Of a stretch of 64,000 bases of DNA, positions 1 through 9,203 are shown piece after piece. How positions within the stretch are numbered: position 1 is the stretch's first letter; each line of letters opens with the position of its first letter. The position numbers and the translations under genes are program-made. Under the pieces are notes generated by a model. The model saw only the letters and a program-made list of their open reading frames with translations. It ran no database searches and was not told where the DNA came from. The stretch spans positions 38,545 to 102,544 of the forward strand of contig CAZGRL010000003.1 of the NCBI GenBank assembly GCA_964528155.1. Direction: 5' to 3'. Source of the DNA: G001797105 sp964528155 (lineage in GTDB: Bacteria; Chloroflexota; Anaerolineae; Anaerolineales; E44-bin32).

Positions 1-743
1 CTGACACCGGCGAAGAGGAAGCCCAGGTAGGTCGCGATCTGCAGCGGAAAGTACGAGAAGCTCGTGATCGCATTCAAGGCAAGCCGCAGCATCTTGGTGA
101 ACGGATACTTCGTCTTCCCGGCGAAACGCGGCTCCCGATCGTAGGGAACCCCGATCTGACGAAATCCGATCCAGGCCGCCATGCCGCGCGGGAATCGGTG
201 TCTTTCCCTCATCTGACATAGCGCGTCAGCCGCCTCCCGATCCAAAAGCCGGAAATCCCCCGTGTCCACCGGGATATTGACGTCGGTGATCCGGTTGATC
301 AGTCGGTAGAAGAGCGCCGCCGTGAATCGCTTGAACCATGTCTCGCCTTCGCGCGAGCTGCGCATGGCGTAGACGACCTGGTAGCCCTCGCGCCACCGCT
401 TGACAAGCTCGGGGATGAGCTCGGGCGGGTCCTGCAAATCCGAGTCCATGATGACCACGGCCTGGCCGAGGCTGTAATCGAGTCCGGCCGTCACGGCGAC
501 CTGATGACCGAAGTTGCGGGCGAACACAACCGGGCGAACATGATGATCGCTCCGCGCGACCTCCAGGATGGCCTCCGTCGAGCCGTCCGTGGATCCGTCA
601 TCGACCAGGATCAGCTCCCATGCTTCGCCCTCGGCCTGCATGACCTGTGTCACGCGCCGCACGAACTCTGGAAGCGATTCGACCTCATCGAACACCGGCG
701 CCACGACCGTGAAGGTCGGCGTCTTGGCTGCTTTACGATTCAT
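1..743 (-). CDS. Family 2 glycosyltransferase (polyprenyl-phosphate type), 3' end outside window
   Basis: Membrane-associated glycosyltransferase of the dolichol-phosphate mannose synthase/GtrB type, which moves a sugar from a nucleotide donor to a lipid or glycan acceptor at the cytoplasmic face. The frame opens with ATG at 743 and runs off the window, giving at least 247 residues. Seen: a GT-A nucleotide-binding start with VDDGS at residues 47-51, the metal-binding DSDLQD at 100-105, and a hydrophobic stretch beginning near residue 225 that looks like the first of the usual C-terminal membrane segments. Its start overlaps the end of threonine synthase by 11 bases, so the two are probably cotranscribed. 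The acceptor cannot be told from the sequence. Confidence 0.88.
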   Translation of the reverse strand, partial: MNRKAAKTPTFTVVAPVFDEVESLPEFVRRVTQVMQAEGEAWELILVDDGSTDGSTEAILEVARSDHHVRPVVFARNFGHQVAVTAGLDYSLGQAVVIMDSDLQDPPELIPELVKRWREGYQVVYAMRSSREGETWFKRFTAALFYRLINRITDVNIPVDTGDFRLLDREAADALCQMRERHRFPRGMAAWIGFRQIGVPYDREPRFAGKTKYPFTKMLRLALNAITSFSYFPLQIATYLGFLFAGV

Positions 744-2028
744 GTCGAATCGTCTCCGTACGTGTCAGCTCGCGATGCAAAGCCTCAAGCGACGGCTCGA
801 TCACCACCGCCTGTCCCGCGGCCCGCATACCCGCCTGCACGTCCTTGAGCCCGTTCCCCGTGATCAAACACACGACCTGCTCGGTCTCTGTGACGAGCCC
901 CCTGGCGACAGCCTTGGCCAGCCCGGCGTAGGCGGCAGCCCCGGCCGGCTCGGCGAAGACGGCCGCATCTCGGCCCAGGCTGGCGATCGCCGCCAGGATC
1001 TCAGAATCGGTCACGGTCAGAACCTCACCGGCCGTTTCCCGAACGGCGCGCAACGCACGCAGACCGTCGCGAGGCTGATCAACCGAGATGCTATCAGCGA
1101 TCGTGTCAGCCCGGACGGGCCGAATCGCGTTCTCCCCGGATTTGAACGCGTTGTAGATCGCCGCCGAGCCTTCAGATTGCACTCCTATAAGACGCGGTGA
1201 CCGTTCGATCCATCCTAGCGCCATCAGATCCTTGAAGCCCTTGTGCAGCCCGGTGATGATGTTTCCGTCGCCGACCGAGACGAAGACTGAATCGGGCGAA
1301 CGCCATCGTCGCCCATCCCCATCCGGCGGACCCAGCCTGGATGTGAGTTGCTCGCAGATTTCGAATGCCGCCGTCTTCTTGCCCTCGGCCGTGAACGGAT
1401 TGTAGCCCGTATTGCGGCAGTACCACCCGAACTCGGCTGAGGCTTCCAGGGTGAGGTCGAACGCCTGGTCATATGTCCCATCGACCAGGATGACACGCGC
1501 CCCGAAGATCAGGAGCTGGGCTACCTTGGCCGGTGGCGCACTCTTCGGCGCCAGGATCACCGCCGGTTGGCCAGCCGCGGCGGCCATGCCGGCCAGGGCC
1601 GCGCCGGCGTTGCCGGTAGAAGCGGTGGCGACGGTCTCAGCGCCGATCTCCCTGGCACGAGCGACGACGACCGCGCTCGCCCGGTCCTTGAACGATGCCG
1701 TGGGATTGCGTCCGTCGTCTTTCACCCACAGATGCGCCAGGCCCATGGTTTGTGAGAGTCGTTCGGGCGAGAAGAGCGGCGTCCATCCGACGGCTCGCAG
1801 CGGTGTGTCGATTAAGCCGGGATCTCGAACCGGCAACAAGGGGACATAGCGCCAGATGGACTCCTCGCGCGACTGTGAGATTCTCTCAGGGCCAGTCTCC
1901 CTGGCGATCGCCGAATAGTCGAGGACGACGTCCAGGTTGGCGCCATCGTCCGGGCAGATATAGGTAACCTCATCCGGCGCGTACTTCCTGCCGCAACCGG
2001 AGCAGACATATCCTGAAAACGTCCCCAT
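733..2028 (-). CDS. thrC: Threonine synthase
   Basis: PLP enzyme converting O-phosphohomoserine to threonine in the cytoplasm, the last step of threonine synthesis. The 431 residues start with a small zinc-ribbon-like segment (Cys9, Cys12, Cys25), as in many bacterial and archaeal ThrC proteins. The PLP lysine is Lys114 in NPTASFKDRA, and a glycine-rich phosphate-binding loop of the type STGNAGAA follows. The length is normal for the short ThrC class. It lies 9 bases downstream of the last transporter permease gene on the same strand, so it may be read from the transporter operon, though its role is biosynthetic. A cysteate-synthase-like relative is possible but less likely. Confidence 0.92.
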   Translation of the reverse strand: MGTFSGYVCSGCGRKYAPDEVTYICPDDGANLDVVLDYSAIARETGPERISQSREESIWRYVPLLPVRDPGLIDTPLRAVGWTPLFSPERLSQTMGLAHLWVKDDGRNPTASFKDRASAVVVARAREIGAETVATASTGNAGAALAGMAAAAGQPAVILAPKSAPPAKVAQLLIFGARVILVDGTYDQAFDLTLEASAEFGWYCRNTGYNPFTAEGKKTAAFEICEQLTSRLGPPDGDGRRWRSPDSVFVSVGDGNIITGLHKGFKDLMALGWIERSPRLIGVQSEGSAAIYNAFKSGENAIRPVRADTIADSISVDQPRDGLRALRAVRETAGEVLTVTDSEILAAIASLGRDAAVFAEPAGAAAYAGLAKAVARGLVTETEQVVCLITGNGLKDVQAGMRAAGQAVVIEPSLEALHRELTRTETIRHES

Positions 2029-2037
2029 GCCGGGATA

Positions 2038-3036
2038 CTAGTCCTTTTCGAATGGCATGCCGAGCGCCGCAGGCGGGACGACGCGCATCGACCGCAGGAC
2101 TCTGGCCACGATCATTCGGGCGGCAGGCGGTAGTCCGGCCAGTGTACGATCGACCCACTCGGCGTTGCCGATGTTGACAAGCAGCAATGTCAAGATCATC
2201 AATGGGAAGGGGGCAACCTGAAGCACTTGCGATGGCACGTTGGGAAGCGATGGCTGCAACACAAGCCCAAGCCACTGGAGCAGTCCGAACAGATAGGCCC
2301 CGATGGCGCCCCGGATGGGGTCCCAGCCACCGAAGATCACAAGTGCCAGGGCGATCCATCCGAACCCGTCCAGCCCGCTGATCGTCCCCTTCCAACCAGC
2401 CTTGACGCTGAGAGAAAACGTGGGGCCGGCCAGGCCCACCAACGAGCCCCCGATCACGGTATATGCGTAGCGCATCAAGGGCACGTTGGCGCCCCGGACA
2501 AAAGCGGCTGCCGGGCGTTCGCCGATTCCGCGCAGCATCAATCCGGGCCGCGTCCTGAAAACCCAGAACCAGGCGACGAAGATCAGGACATAGCTGATAT
2601 ACACAAGCAGATTCTGCCGGAACAAGAGCGGCCCAAGAACAGGGATTTGACTCAGGAGCGGGATGGAAAGGGCCGGAACGCGGGGACCGGAGAGCCCCAC
2701 AAACGGGTTCCCCAAGAAGTAGGCCATGTTCAGGGTCATCAACGCCAGCACATAGCCAACTGCCACCTGTGACTGCTTGAGCGTCAGGCTGGTGAAAGCC
2801 AGGACCAGGGCGACAAGGGCGCCCGTCAGCATGCCGGCCAGGAATCCGAGCAGGACGCTGTTAGTGGATGCGGCCACTGCGAAGGCCGTCATGGCTGACA
2901 GCACGATGCTCCCATTCACGGACAGGTTGATCACCCCCGCCCGCTCGGTCAGGGTTTCGCCTATGGTGGCGAAGATTATGGGAGCCGCCGCAGCCAACAC
3001 ACCCGACAGGCCGGTTATGATCGCCGCTGTGTCCAT
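2038..3036 (-). CDS. ABC transporter permease, BMP/nucleoside family (NupQ-like)
   Basis: Second membrane subunit of a BMP-type ABC importer. Established members of this family import purine nucleosides (B. subtilis NupNOPQ and streptococcal homologues). The 332-residue protein is almost wholly hydrophobic with about nine membrane segments. It carries the family motif GETLTERAGVINLSVNGS near residues 26-43, the counterpart of the xGExxxxxGVxNLxxEG signature. It starts 4 bases after the first permease gene, so the two are translationally close. The neighbouring adenine and 8-oxoguanine deaminases support a purine nucleoside or base as substrate; that is inference. Confidence 0.88.
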   Translation of the reverse strand: MDTAAIITGLSGVLAAAAPIIFATIGETLTERAGVINLSVNGSIVLSAMTAFAVAASTNSVLLGFLAGMLTGALVALVLAFTSLTLKQSQVAVGYVLALMTLNMAYFLGNPFVGLSGPRVPALSIPLLSQIPVLGPLLFRQNLLVYISYVLIFVAWFWVFRTRPGLMLRGIGERPAAAFVRGANVPLMRYAYTVIGGSLVGLAGPTFSLSVKAGWKGTISGLDGFGWIALALVIFGGWDPIRGAIGAYLFGLLQWLGLVLQPSLPNVPSQVLQVAPFPLMILTLLLVNIGNAEWVDRTLAGLPPAARMIVARVLRSMRVVPPAALGMPFEKD

Positions 3037-3040
3037 ATCC

Positions 3041-4093
3041 CTAACCTAGCTCCCGACGAACCAACCTGCGCCGGGCTCCTTCCATCATCAGGAAGGCAAG
3101 GACCAGGGCACCCTGCAGAACCCCCGAGAGCGCTGAATCGAGTTTGAGTACGATCGGCAACTGGATGCTCCCAATGTTTAGCGCCGCAAAGAACAGGGAT
3201 ACCGGCGCTGCCCATACGGCTTGGTAGTTGATCAACATGGCGACCAGCAGACCCAGCCAGCCATAGTTGCTTGAGATGCTGGGGATCAGACGGTGGTAGA
3301 CGGCCGTCACTTGGATGGCGCCTGCCACACCGGCAAATACGCCACAAATCAGAAATGCGTTCATCATATAGCGCGCTGTCCGAATTCCCGACAGATTGGC
3401 CGCGCGCTTGTTTCGGCCGACGGCTTTCAGTCGGAGGCCGAAATAGGTCCCCTGCAACATGAGGAACACGACTACAGTCCCCAGGATTCCGATGAGTAGG
3501 GCCCACACGCTCAGACGGAGATGAGGCAACGTCGGCATCCACATCTCCTGGGGAAAAGGCACAGTGCCGCTCATCGAGCCGATCCCTGGTCGCTTCCAGG
3601 GGCCGAAGATAAGCCACAGTGTAATGGCGGTCGCCACGAAATCGAGGCCCAGGCCGCCGAAGATCTCGTTAACCCCGCCAAAAGTCTTCAAGGCACCCGC
3701 CAGGCCCGCCCACAACGCGCCGCCGATAGCGCCAGCCATGATGGCGAGCAGGATCATGACCGCTGGGGGAAGGCCGCTACCCTGCACCATGCGGAGCACA
3801 CCGGTGGCGAAAATGGCTCCAAGCGTGATCTGCCCCTCCATGCCGATATTCCACAGACCGGCGGCGAATGTCACCAGCAGCCCAGCCGTCGATAGCAGCA
3901 GAGGCACCCAGGCAACCATGACATTCGAGATGTTGTCAACCGATCCAAAGGCACCGCGTGCTAGTTGATCGAACGCCTGAAAGGGCGGCGCGCCAGCCAG
4001 GACCAACACAGCCACAGTGAAGAGGAATGCCAGTAGGACGGCCCCCAGCCGGAATCCAACGTCGATCCAGCGCGAGCTCTCTCTGACCATCAT
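3041..4093 (-). CDS. ABC transporter permease, BMP/nucleoside family (NupP-like)
   Basis: First membrane subunit of the BMP-type importer, 350 residues with about eight to ten membrane segments. The region around residues 100-115 (FAAGLWNIGMEGQITLGA) is the usual GxxNIGxEGQ signature of this permease family, which contacts the ATPase. Two ATG codons lie side by side at 4093 and 4090. The GGAGAA ribosome-binding site fits the second better. It sits between the ATPase gene and the second permease gene in the order SBP-ATPase-permease-permease typical of NupNOPQ and RfuABCD systems. Confidence 0.88.
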   Translation of the reverse strand: MMVRESSRWIDVGFRLGAVLLAFLFTVAVLVLAGAPPFQAFDQLARGAFGSVDNISNVMVAWVPLLLSTAGLLVTFAAGLWNIGMEGQITLGAIFATGVLRMVQGSGLPPAVMILLAIMAGAIGGALWAGLAGALKTFGGVNEIFGGLGLDFVATAITLWLIFGPWKRPGIGSMSGTVPFPQEMWMPTLPHLRLSVWALLIGILGTVVVFLMLQGTYFGLRLKAVGRNKRAANLSGIRTARYMMNAFLICGVFAGVAGAIQVTAVYHRLIPSISSNYGWLGLLVAMLINYQAVWAAPVSLFFAALNIGSIQLPIVLKLDSALSGVLQGALVLAFLMMEGARRRLVRRELG

Positions 4094-4115
4094 TTCTCCC
4101 CGCTCATATGCTGGG

Positions 4116-5582
4116 CTACTTCAGGCCCACCCCGCCGATGAGCTCTCCAAGTCGTTCAACGCTGACCTCCCCCGAGTCGAGAGGCTCCGACACCTTGCCG
4201 GCAAAGAAGACCAGAATGCGATCGCTGTAGTGAAGCACTTCTTCGAGATCCGAGGAGACAAAAATCACCGCTGTACCTTCCAGACAGCGCTCCTTCAGCT
4301 TACGCCATGTGAAGATCGCTGATTCCATATCCAGGCCGCGCGTCGGCTGCTCCAGAAGAAGGAGTTTTAGCCCGGAACGCAGCAGGGCCAGCAACGCCCG
4401 CTGCTGGTTCCCACCCGAGAGAGCTTCAACCGGAGACCCCGGCTCACCGCGGATGTTGAACTCATTGATCCCTGCCCGCGCTCTGGCTCGACCTTCCTCC
4501 CAATCGACGAACATCCCCCTTGAGGCCTGTGTCAGGATGAAATGTTCGGTCAGCGTCATACCCGGGACAAGGCCTTCTTCGAGCCGCGCCGCCGGCATGT
4601 AGCCGCATCCCCGCGCCTTGAAAGCATGGTAGCGCCGTCCGGTCATGTCTTGCCCATCGAGCAGCACCCTGCCGGCGACGGGGCGCACCAGTCCGGCACA
4701 ACACTCCAGAAAAAGACGCTGACCACTACCCTCCATTCCCGCCAGCCCGATCACCTCACCCGCGCGGACGGACAATTCGATATCCTGAATCTGAAGTCTG
4801 GGATCCTCCATTGAAACGGTATGAAGTTCCAGCACCACGCGGTCTTCGTAGGTCGGCTTCTTCGGGGCCAGCGCGACCTCCCTGCCAAACATCATTTCCA
4901 CCAGTGTGGACGTCTTGTATGGCGCCTCCGTCTCGCCCACCAGCTTGCCCTCCCGCAAGACGGCGACGCGATGGCACAGTTCTTCGACCTCTTCCAACTT
5001 ATGAGAAACGAAAATGACAGTACGACCTTCTTCGGCCAACCGTTGAAGCGTCTTGAACAACTTCTCACGCTGAGGTGCGCTGATCCCCGTGGTTGGCTCG
5101 TCGAGGATCATGACCTGCACACCCAGCCATAGCATTCGCAGGATCTCAAGTTGCTGGCGCTCACCTACGGTAAGAGTGTCCACGTAAGCATTTGGATCCA
5201 GTGAGAAACCAAACTGCTCACCCAGCTGGCGCAACGCGCGGCGCGCGGTCCTCCGTCGCGGCAGCAGGGCCGAATCACTGCCGATTAGGAAATTGTCGAT
5301 GACTCTCATGGGGGGGAAATCAAGCGGGTCCTGATGCAGCATGCCGACGCCATAGGCAATGGCGTCCGCCGGGGACTTCATGCTCACCGCTGTTCCGTCA
5401 AGTATGATTTGGCCGCTGTCCGGTTCAATGAACCCGGAGAGTACCTTCATCAACGTGCTCTTGCCCGCGCCGTTTTCTCCAAGGAGGCCCTGGATCGTTC
5501 CAGACGGGATGTCGAGCGTGATCCCGGCATTGGCGTGCACGGGGCCGAAGTACTTGTGGATTTCTTTGAGCTCCACCTTCAT
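4116..5582 (-). CDS. ABC transporter ATP-binding protein with two ABC domains (NupO-like)
   Basis: Cytoplasmic motor of the BMP-type importer, 488 residues. The first ABC domain has Walker A GENGAGKS near residue 35, a weak signature (LTVGERQQLEI) and Walker B MILDEPT. The second has a degenerate Walker A (GMEGSGQR), a clean LSGGNQQ signature and a Walker B in which the Glu is followed by Gln (LLLLEQPT). One strong and one degenerate nucleotide site is normal for carbohydrate and nucleoside transporters of this class (MglA, RbsA, YufO). The gene follows the lipoprotein gene after a 70-base gap that holds a strong hairpin. Confidence 0.9.
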   Translation of the reverse strand: MKVELKEIHKYFGPVHANAGITLDIPSGTIQGLLGENGAGKSTLMKVLSGFIEPDSGQIILDGTAVSMKSPADAIAYGVGMLHQDPLDFPPMRVIDNFLIGSDSALLPRRRTARRALRQLGEQFGFSLDPNAYVDTLTVGERQQLEILRMLWLGVQVMILDEPTTGISAPQREKLFKTLQRLAEEGRTVIFVSHKLEEVEELCHRVAVLREGKLVGETEAPYKTSTLVEMMFGREVALAPKKPTYEDRVVLELHTVSMEDPRLQIQDIELSVRAGEVIGLAGMEGSGQRLFLECCAGLVRPVAGRVLLDGQDMTGRRYHAFKARGCGYMPAARLEEGLVPGMTLTEHFILTQASRGMFVDWEEGRARARAGINEFNIRGEPGSPVEALSGGNQQRALLALLRSGLKLLLLEQPTRGLDMESAIFTWRKLKERCLEGTAVIFVSSDLEEVLHYSDRILVFFAGKVSEPLDSGEVSVERLGELIGGVGLK

Positions 5583-5601
5583 GATGGGTCCCGTTTGAAC
5601 A

Positions 5602-5633
5602 GGGGGTGGCCGGCGCGCAGCCGGCCCACCCCC
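5602..5633 (-). terminator. Hairpin between binding-protein and ATPase genes
   Basis: A 13-14 bp GC stem with one bulged base and a 5-base loop lies between the lipoprotein stop and the ATPase start. There is no U-tract. Such hairpins often protect the upstream binding-protein mRNA or cut down transcription into the transporter genes, giving more binding protein than membrane subunits. The role is inferred from position only. Confidence 0.5.
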
Positions 5634-5652
5634 TCACGGATCACACTTTCGG

Positions 5653-6942
5653 CTACTGCGACGGAACGCTCTGGCCCTCCATGCCCTCGAGAAGCTGAGG
5701 CAGGTACCAAACTTGCTGGTCGGTGGCCGTTTCACCATCCTGAAGATAGGCGGTGCCGTCCTGCAGATTGATCGGGCCGGTCCACAGATCCAGGCCGGAC
5801 CCCAGTTCGCCGATGAACGTGTCCACGGTGGACGAGGCATCAGCGCTCAAACCCTGGCCCTTGGCGAATCCGACTGCCGAGGTGTCCGGGTTGTTGATGT
5901 CCGACCAATCCGGCGGGTTCCAGGCGAACTCCGATTGGAACGTGCCGTCCTGGACCGAATTGATGATCTTCAGGTAGCTTGGCCCCCAGTTGAAGTACGG
6001 CACGCCCAGACACACACTGGGTGCTTCGGCGCAGCCGTCCTTGTAGTCGTAGGAGACCGCCCATACCTGCTGGCCTTGGCCGGCATACTTGTTGGCCTCC
6101 GCCAGCGCCTCGGTGGTGTCAATGCCTGACACAACCACGTCGTAGCCGCTGTTGAAGAAATCATCCGCCACCTGAGTGGGGTCGGAGGTCACACCAGGGA
6201 TGTTGAACCAGAACCCAATCCAGGTCACCTTGAATTGCAGATCGGCGGCATCCTTATTCAGGTAGTTGGTCCAGCAGTACTTCGCACCCAGATAGACCGA
6301 GGAGGCCAGGCGACGGGTCTCGTCGTTGATCAATGGACCCAGATAGCCGATCTGGCCCGTCTGCGTCGTCAGGGCAGCCGCACAGCCGGCGATCATCTTG
6401 CCGTAAATCATCTTGCCCATCGTGTTGGTCATGTTCGGGAGGCCCTGGTAGTCCTTCCCGTCCGTCCATGCCTGATCGCCGGAGGCCATGATCACCGGGA
6501 CGTCGGGGTGATTCTGGGCGAACTCGTTGGCGCTGTCCTTCATGTCATCCGAACTGAAGTCGATAATCGTAGCGCCCTGAGACAGCAGGCTTTCAGCCAG
6601 TTGGGCCGGCGTCGTGCCGGGACGGTCAGCCGAGTTCGCTTTGTCGATGTATACGAACTCGAAGCCTGGCAGATTGTCGGCGACATATTGGGCACCGTCA
6701 TAGTGCGCCTGGCTCCAGCCATGGTCGTTGTAAGGCCCGACCAGTAACAAACCAAGGACCGGCGGGGCCATCGTCGGTGCTTCGGTCGCCGGGGCTTCGG
6801 TCGCGGCAGCCGGTGGCTGCGTGGGCGCGGGAGCCTGGGTCGGTGGCGCTTGGGTCGGCGTCGCCGCCGGAGCGCAGGCCGCCGCAAGCATCACCACGAC
6901 GGCCGCCACAGCCAGCATGCGCCACATCTTGTTTTCGGGCAT
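5653..6942 (-). CDS. BMP-family substrate-binding lipoprotein of nucleoside ABC transporter
   Basis: Extracytoplasmic solute-binding lipoprotein that delivers substrate to the permeases encoded downstream. The ATG at 6942 is preferred over one 15 bases upstream because a strong GGAGGAG ribosome-binding site sits 8 bases before it. The first 23 residues form a lipoprotein signal with lipobox AAAC, followed by a Pro/Ala/Thr/Gln-rich linker of about 35 residues that would space the protein from the membrane. The rest matches the BMP (Med/PnrA) fold, beginning GPYNDHGWSQAHYDG. Length 429 residues, a little long because of the linker. A purine nucleoside is the likely ligand, from family knowledge and gene context. 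Confidence 0.9.
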   Translation of the reverse strand: MPENKMWRMLAVAAVVVMLAAACAPAATPTQAPPTQAPAPTQPPAAATEAPATEAPTMAPPVLGLLLVGPYNDHGWSQAHYDGAQYVADNLPGFEFVYIDKANSADRPGTTPAQLAESLLSQGATIIDFSSDDMKDSANEFAQNHPDVPVIMASGDQAWTDGKDYQGLPNMTNTMGKMIYGKMIAGCAAALTTQTGQIGYLGPLINDETRRLASSVYLGAKYCWTNYLNKDAADLQFKVTWIGFWFNIPGVTSDPTQVADDFFNSGYDVVVSGIDTTEALAEANKYAGQGQQVWAVSYDYKDGCAEAPSVCLGVPYFNWGPSYLKIINSVQDGTFQSEFAWNPPDWSDINNPDTSAVGFAKGQGLSADASSTVDTFIGELGSGLDLWTGPINLQDGTAYLQDGETATDQQVWYLPQLLEGMEGQSVPSQ

Positions 6943-6985
6943 TTCTAACTCCTCCATTAGTTTTCATTCATGATCATTATTCGGC

Positions 6986-7035
6986 TCAGGGATCGGATCT
7001 CTACGGAGTGACCCACCTCCTTTCAGGATCGGATC
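6986..7035. promoter_or_regulatory. Direct repeat upstream of transporter lipoprotein gene
   Basis: Two near-identical copies of TCAGG(G)ATCGGATC stand at 6986-6999 and 7023-7035, between the carbamate kinase stop and the lipoprotein start. The 36-base spacing and the position just upstream of a transporter gene make a regulator-binding role plausible, but the protein is unknown. Confidence 0.3.
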
Positions 7036-7042
7036 AGGATGG

Positions 7043-7999
7043 TCAAGGGAGGATCCACGTTCCAGTCTCGCCGGCCAATGCCCGGCCGATGTTCTGCGGA
7101 TCGGTGATCAGGGCCTCACGGCCGCCCCGCTCCAAGTACCCGATGATCGCCCGGACCTTGGGCTCCATCGATCCTTTGGCGAAGTGACCTTCGGCCAGAT
7201 ACTGCCTGGCTTCCGCCAGCGTCATCCGGTCCAGCCATCGTTGATCCGGCTTATTGTAGTTTAGAGCCACCTTTTCGACTGCCGTGGTGATCAGGAACAA
7301 GTCGGCTTGAATGCTGGTGGCCATCAGCGCCGCGCCGAAGTCTTTGTCAATAACGGCCTCGACACCCACCAGGCCCCCGCTTTCGTCCTCAACTACAGGG
7401 ATACCCCCGCCGCCGTTACTGATGACAACGAAACCGGATCGGATGAGGGTCTCGATCGCGTCTCGCTCTACGATCCGCTTCGGTAGCGGCGACGGGACGA
7501 CCCTGCGCCAGCCCCGTCCGGCGTCTTCAACCACGGCCCAGCCGTCAGCCTGGCGGTGCTGGGAGGCCGTGGGCTCGTCCATGAAGGATCCGATCGGTTT
7601 ACTCGGACTCTTGAAAGCCGGATCATCGCGATCGACCAGCGCCTGCGTGATAACCGTGGCGGCCTGCCTTTCCAGGCCGCGCTTGTGGAACTCGTTGTAA
7701 AGCGCCTGCTGAAACATGTACCCGATCGCACCTTGCGTGTCGGCGCCGCAATAGTCGAGTGGAACCGGATGCAGTTCGTGGATCGCCAGCTCGGTGCGGC
7801 GCAAGATGAACCCCACCTGCGGCCCGTTGCCGTGCGTGATGACGACGTTCCACCCGGCCTCGATCATATCGGTGATCCGGGCCATCGACTCGACAGCCGC
7901 GGCGTACTGATCCGGCACGGTCCGATGGGCCTTGTCTTTGATCAGTGAATTGCCGCCCACGGCGACGACAGCGATCTTGCCTCCATTGGCATGACTCAT
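7043..7999 (-). CDS. arcC: Carbamate kinase
   Basis: Transfers phosphate from carbamoyl phosphate to ADP, giving ATP, ammonia and CO2; the energy-yielding last step of arginine deiminase, allantoin and purine-fermentation pathways. The 318 residues show the amino-acid-kinase fold: VAVGGNSL near residues 13-20, THGNGPQVG near 54-62 and the NGGGGIPV loop near 196-203. It starts 16 bases after the YgeW-like carbamoyltransferase ends, so the two are surely cotranscribed. No arginine deiminase is nearby. With purine deaminases in the same cluster, carbamoyl phosphate from purine breakdown is the more likely source. Confidence 0.92.
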   Translation of the reverse strand: MSHANGGKIAVVAVGGNSLIKDKAHRTVPDQYAAAVESMARITDMIEAGWNVVITHGNGPQVGFILRRTELAIHELHPVPLDYCGADTQGAIGYMFQQALYNEFHKRGLERQAATVITQALVDRDDPAFKSPSKPIGSFMDEPTASQHRQADGWAVVEDAGRGWRRVVPSPLPKRIVERDAIETLIRSGFVVISNGGGGIPVVEDESGGLVGVEAVIDKDFGAALMATSIQADLFLITTAVEKVALNYNKPDQRWLDRMTLAEARQYLAEGHFAKGSMEPKVRAIIGYLERGGREALITDPQNIGRALAGETGTWILP

Positions 8000-8015
8000 T
8001 GACTCGGTCTCCTGC

Positions 8016-8996
8016 TCAGCGCATGGTCAGGGCCATGACGGCCTTCTGCACATGCATCCGGTTTTCCGCCTCATCGTAGACGACGCTCTGCGGGCCGTCG
8101 ATCACCGCATTCGACACCTCGACCTCACGATCGGCCGGCAGAGGGTGCATGTAGATGGCGTCCGGTTTGGCCAGAGCCATCTTCCGTTCATCGGTGATCC
8201 AGGATTCGTACTTCTTGATGATCCGAGCTCCCTCATCTTGATCCGTCGTCGTCAGCAGGGCCCCCCACGACTTGGCGTAAACGATGTCCGCATCCTTGAA
8301 GCCGGCCTCCATGTCGTCGACGACCTCGAACCCTGCGCCGAACTTGGCCGCCTGGCGCCGGGCCTCTTCCATGACCCCGGGCATCAACTTGAATTCGGGG
8401 GGATGGGCCAGCACAACGTCCAGCCCGAAGCGCGGCATTTGCAGGATGAGCGACTGGGGCACAGAGATCGGCTTCTGATATGAAGCGGCATAGGCCCACG
8501 ACACAACCATCTTCTTCCGCCTCAAGTCGCGTCCCTTCTTCTCGACGATCGTCAGCAAGTCAGCCAGGATCTGGAAGGGGTGATAGATCTCGCATTGCAT
8601 GTTCAGAACGGGCACCCGGCTGTGCCGGGCGACATCGTTCAGGTATTGGTTCCCCACTCCCCAATCGACATGTCGAATGGCGATCCCGTCGAAGTAGCGG
8701 CCGAAGATCTCGCCGATCTCTTTGGGCGTGTCTCCATGGGCGATCTGAGTGGTTTTCGCCTCGATGAACGCAGCATGCCCGCCGAGCTGGGCCATCCCCG
8801 CTTCGAAAGACCCGCGTGTGCGCGTGCTGCTGAAGAAGAACAGCATCGCCAGGACTTTGTCTCGCAGGTAGGGATGCGGTTCTCCCAGCGCCCGCTTGTG
8901 CTTGAGATCGAGGGCGACATCCAGAACAGTCTCAACCTCTTCCCGGCTGAAATCCAGGTCGCCGATTAGATCTCGCCCGCGTAAGTCGGTCTGCAT
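8016..8996 (-). CDS. Knotted carbamoyltransferase, YgeW-like
   Basis: Member of the aspartate/ornithine carbamoyltransferase superfamily, 326 residues. The carbamoyl-phosphate motif STRTRGSFE lies near residues 57-65 and HPFQ near 137-140. The middle segment (KMVVSWAYAASYQKPISVPQ, then GLDVVLAHP) resembles E. coli YgeW rather than anabolic OTCase, and the OTCase HCLP motif reads HPLP. YgeW-type enzymes belong to uric acid/purine catabolic clusters together with a carbamate kinase and SsnA; their exact substrate is not firmly known. The GGAGGACAG ribosome-binding site supports ATG at 8996. Likely working backwards, releasing carbamoyl phosphate for the next gene's kinase. Confidence 0.82.
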   Translation of the reverse strand: MQTDLRGRDLIGDLDFSREEVETVLDVALDLKHKRALGEPHPYLRDKVLAMLFFFSSTRTRGSFEAGMAQLGGHAAFIEAKTTQIAHGDTPKEIGEIFGRYFDGIAIRHVDWGVGNQYLNDVARHSRVPVLNMQCEIYHPFQILADLLTIVEKKGRDLRRKKMVVSWAYAASYQKPISVPQSLILQMPRFGLDVVLAHPPEFKLMPGVMEEARRQAAKFGAGFEVVDDMEAGFKDADIVYAKSWGALLTTTDQDEGARIIKKYESWITDERKMALAKPDAIYMHPLPADREVEVSNAVIDGPQSVVYDEAENRMHVQKAVMALTMR

Positions 8997-9203
8997 CTGT
9001 CCTCCACGTTTAGCTGTCAGGCTTCAGCACTCAGCTTTCGGCCCTCAGCATTCAGCTCTCAGCTTTCTGTTGTCAATTCGAGTGTTCGGTCTCCGGTCTC
9101 TTTGGTCGCAAACTTCAAGGCAGTCCCCCAATACTCTTAGCTTGTTGCTTATTGCTCATTGCTGATAGCTGTCAGCTATTAGCTGTCAGCTTTCAGTTGT
9201 CAG
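8997..9203. repeat. Degenerate AGCTNTCAGC-type short repeats
   Basis: The gap between the two carbamoyltransferase genes is filled by many imperfect copies of words such as AGCTGTCAGC, TTCAGC and CTCAGC, in two blocks at about 9010-9070 and 9140-9205. The base composition is lower in GC than the flanking genes. No reading frame or promoter is convincing here. The function is unknown. Confidence 0.6.
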
